Assembly (NCBI GenBank): GCA_028292145.1
Contig: JAQGMX010000192.1
Location: 1 to 5,973, forward strand
Source: Variovorax sp.
GTDB lineage: Bacteria > Pseudomonadota > Gammaproteobacteria > Burkholderiales > Burkholderiaceae_C
Length of the DNA: 5,973 nt
Direction: 5' to 3'
The notes below the pieces were generated by a model that worked only from the letters and a program-made list of their open reading frames with translations, made no database searches and was not told where the DNA came from. This document shows positions 5,875 through 5,973 of the stretch, piece after piece. The translations under genes were made by a program, and so were the position numbers. How positions within the stretch are numbered: position 1 is the first letter of the stretch; every line of letters starts with the position of its first letter.

Positions 5875-5879
5875 GGCAA
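5850..5879 (-). promoter_or_regulatory. Candidate sigma-70 promoter for the GntR gene
   Basis: On the minus strand TTGCCA (5879-5874), an 18-base spacer and TATTAA (5855-5850). The -35 matches five of six positions, the -10 four. It overlaps the opposing plus-strand candidate almost completely, so the two could exclude each other. Confidence 0.4.
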
Positions 5880-5884
5880 AACTT

Positions 5885-5906
5885 GCGGTGCGCCATGGCA
5901 TGCCGC
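5885..5906. promoter_or_regulatory. 22-bp imperfect palindrome, candidate operator
   Basis: GCGG-N3-GCCATGGC-N3-CCGC, centred between 5895 and 5896, with 16 of 22 positions symmetric. It lies downstream of the plus-strand promoter candidate and inside the probable leader of the 5945 gene, where a bound repressor would block elongation or initiation. GntR/FCD proteins bind short palindromes, but I cannot match this to a known consensus. Confidence 0.3.
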
Positions 5907-5920
5907 TCTGCCACGAACCT

Positions 5921-5928
5921 GCGAATTT
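5921..5928. repeat. Octamer repeat copy 2 (GCGAATTT)
   Basis: Second copy of GCGAATTT, 16 bases before the ATG at 5945, continuing as GC to make a near-palindromic decamer, GCGAATTTGC. It is a direct repeat of 5822-5829. Confidence 0.3.
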
Positions 5929-5935
5929 GCGAAAC

Positions 5936-5940
5936 GAGGG
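5936..5940 (+). promoter_or_regulatory. Ribosome binding site of the right-edge gene
   Basis: GAGGG lies four bases before the ATG at 5945 and is the main support for that start. Confidence 0.5.
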
Positions 5941-5944
5941 CGCC

Positions 5945-5973
5945 ATGAGCCATCCCGAACCGACATTCAAGAC
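5945..5973 (+). CDS. Start of an unidentified gene, truncated by the window edge
   Basis: Nine codons only (MSHPEPTFK) before the sequence ends, so no family can be named. Support comes from GAGGG just upstream, the divergent GntR/FCD regulator and the promoter-like sequences between. Another ATG upstream at 5894 meets a stop within 20 codons and was discarded. By position, this is probably the first gene of the operon controlled by the GntR regulator. Confidence 0.5.

Overview
The window is GC-rich and densely coded. Its gene set (a DusA-type tRNA-dihydrouridine synthase, a GntR/FCD regulator, a DUF3750 membrane protein, a manganese catalase and a glf operon) suggests a proteobacterium, most likely a betaproteobacterium of the Burkholderiales. 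That placement rests on general resemblance and base composition; no search could be run. I see no rRNA, tRNA, CRISPR array, insertion sequence or phage gene.

Layout. (1) 1-1760, minus strand: glf (UDP-galactopyranose mutase), followed through an ATGA stop/start overlap by a glycoside-hydrolase-like gene that runs off the left edge. This looks like part of a surface-polysaccharide locus using galactofuranose. (2) 1761-2032: a 272-bp divergent intergenic region. (3) 2033-2917, plus strand: a manganese catalase with its full set of dimanganese ligands and its own ribosome binding site. (4) 2939-4032, minus strand and convergent with the catalase: a membrane-anchored DUF3750 protein, then a very small protein consisting only of a histidine-kinase phosphoacceptor (DHp/HisKA) hairpin, with no ATPase domain. 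(5) 4172-5167, plus strand: dusA, probably starting at TTG. (6) 5164-5817, minus strand: a GntR/FCD regulator whose stop codon interlocks with that of dusA in the tetranucleotide CTAG. (7) 5818-5973: an AT-rich divergent control region and the first nine codons of the next plus-strand gene, the probable target of the regulator.

How the parts relate: the window joins several small independent units rather than forming one pathway. Left: cell-surface glycan synthesis. Middle: peroxide detoxification beside the DUF3750 / mini-DHp pair. Right: tRNA modification and a metabolite-responsive regulator facing its probable target operon. The most unusual element is the stand-alone DHp protein at 2939-3163, a phosphoacceptor module with no visible kinase. 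The control region at 5818-5944 holds two overlapping, opposed promoter-like sequences, a 22-bp imperfect palindrome and a repeated octamer, and is the best candidate for a regulatory switch.
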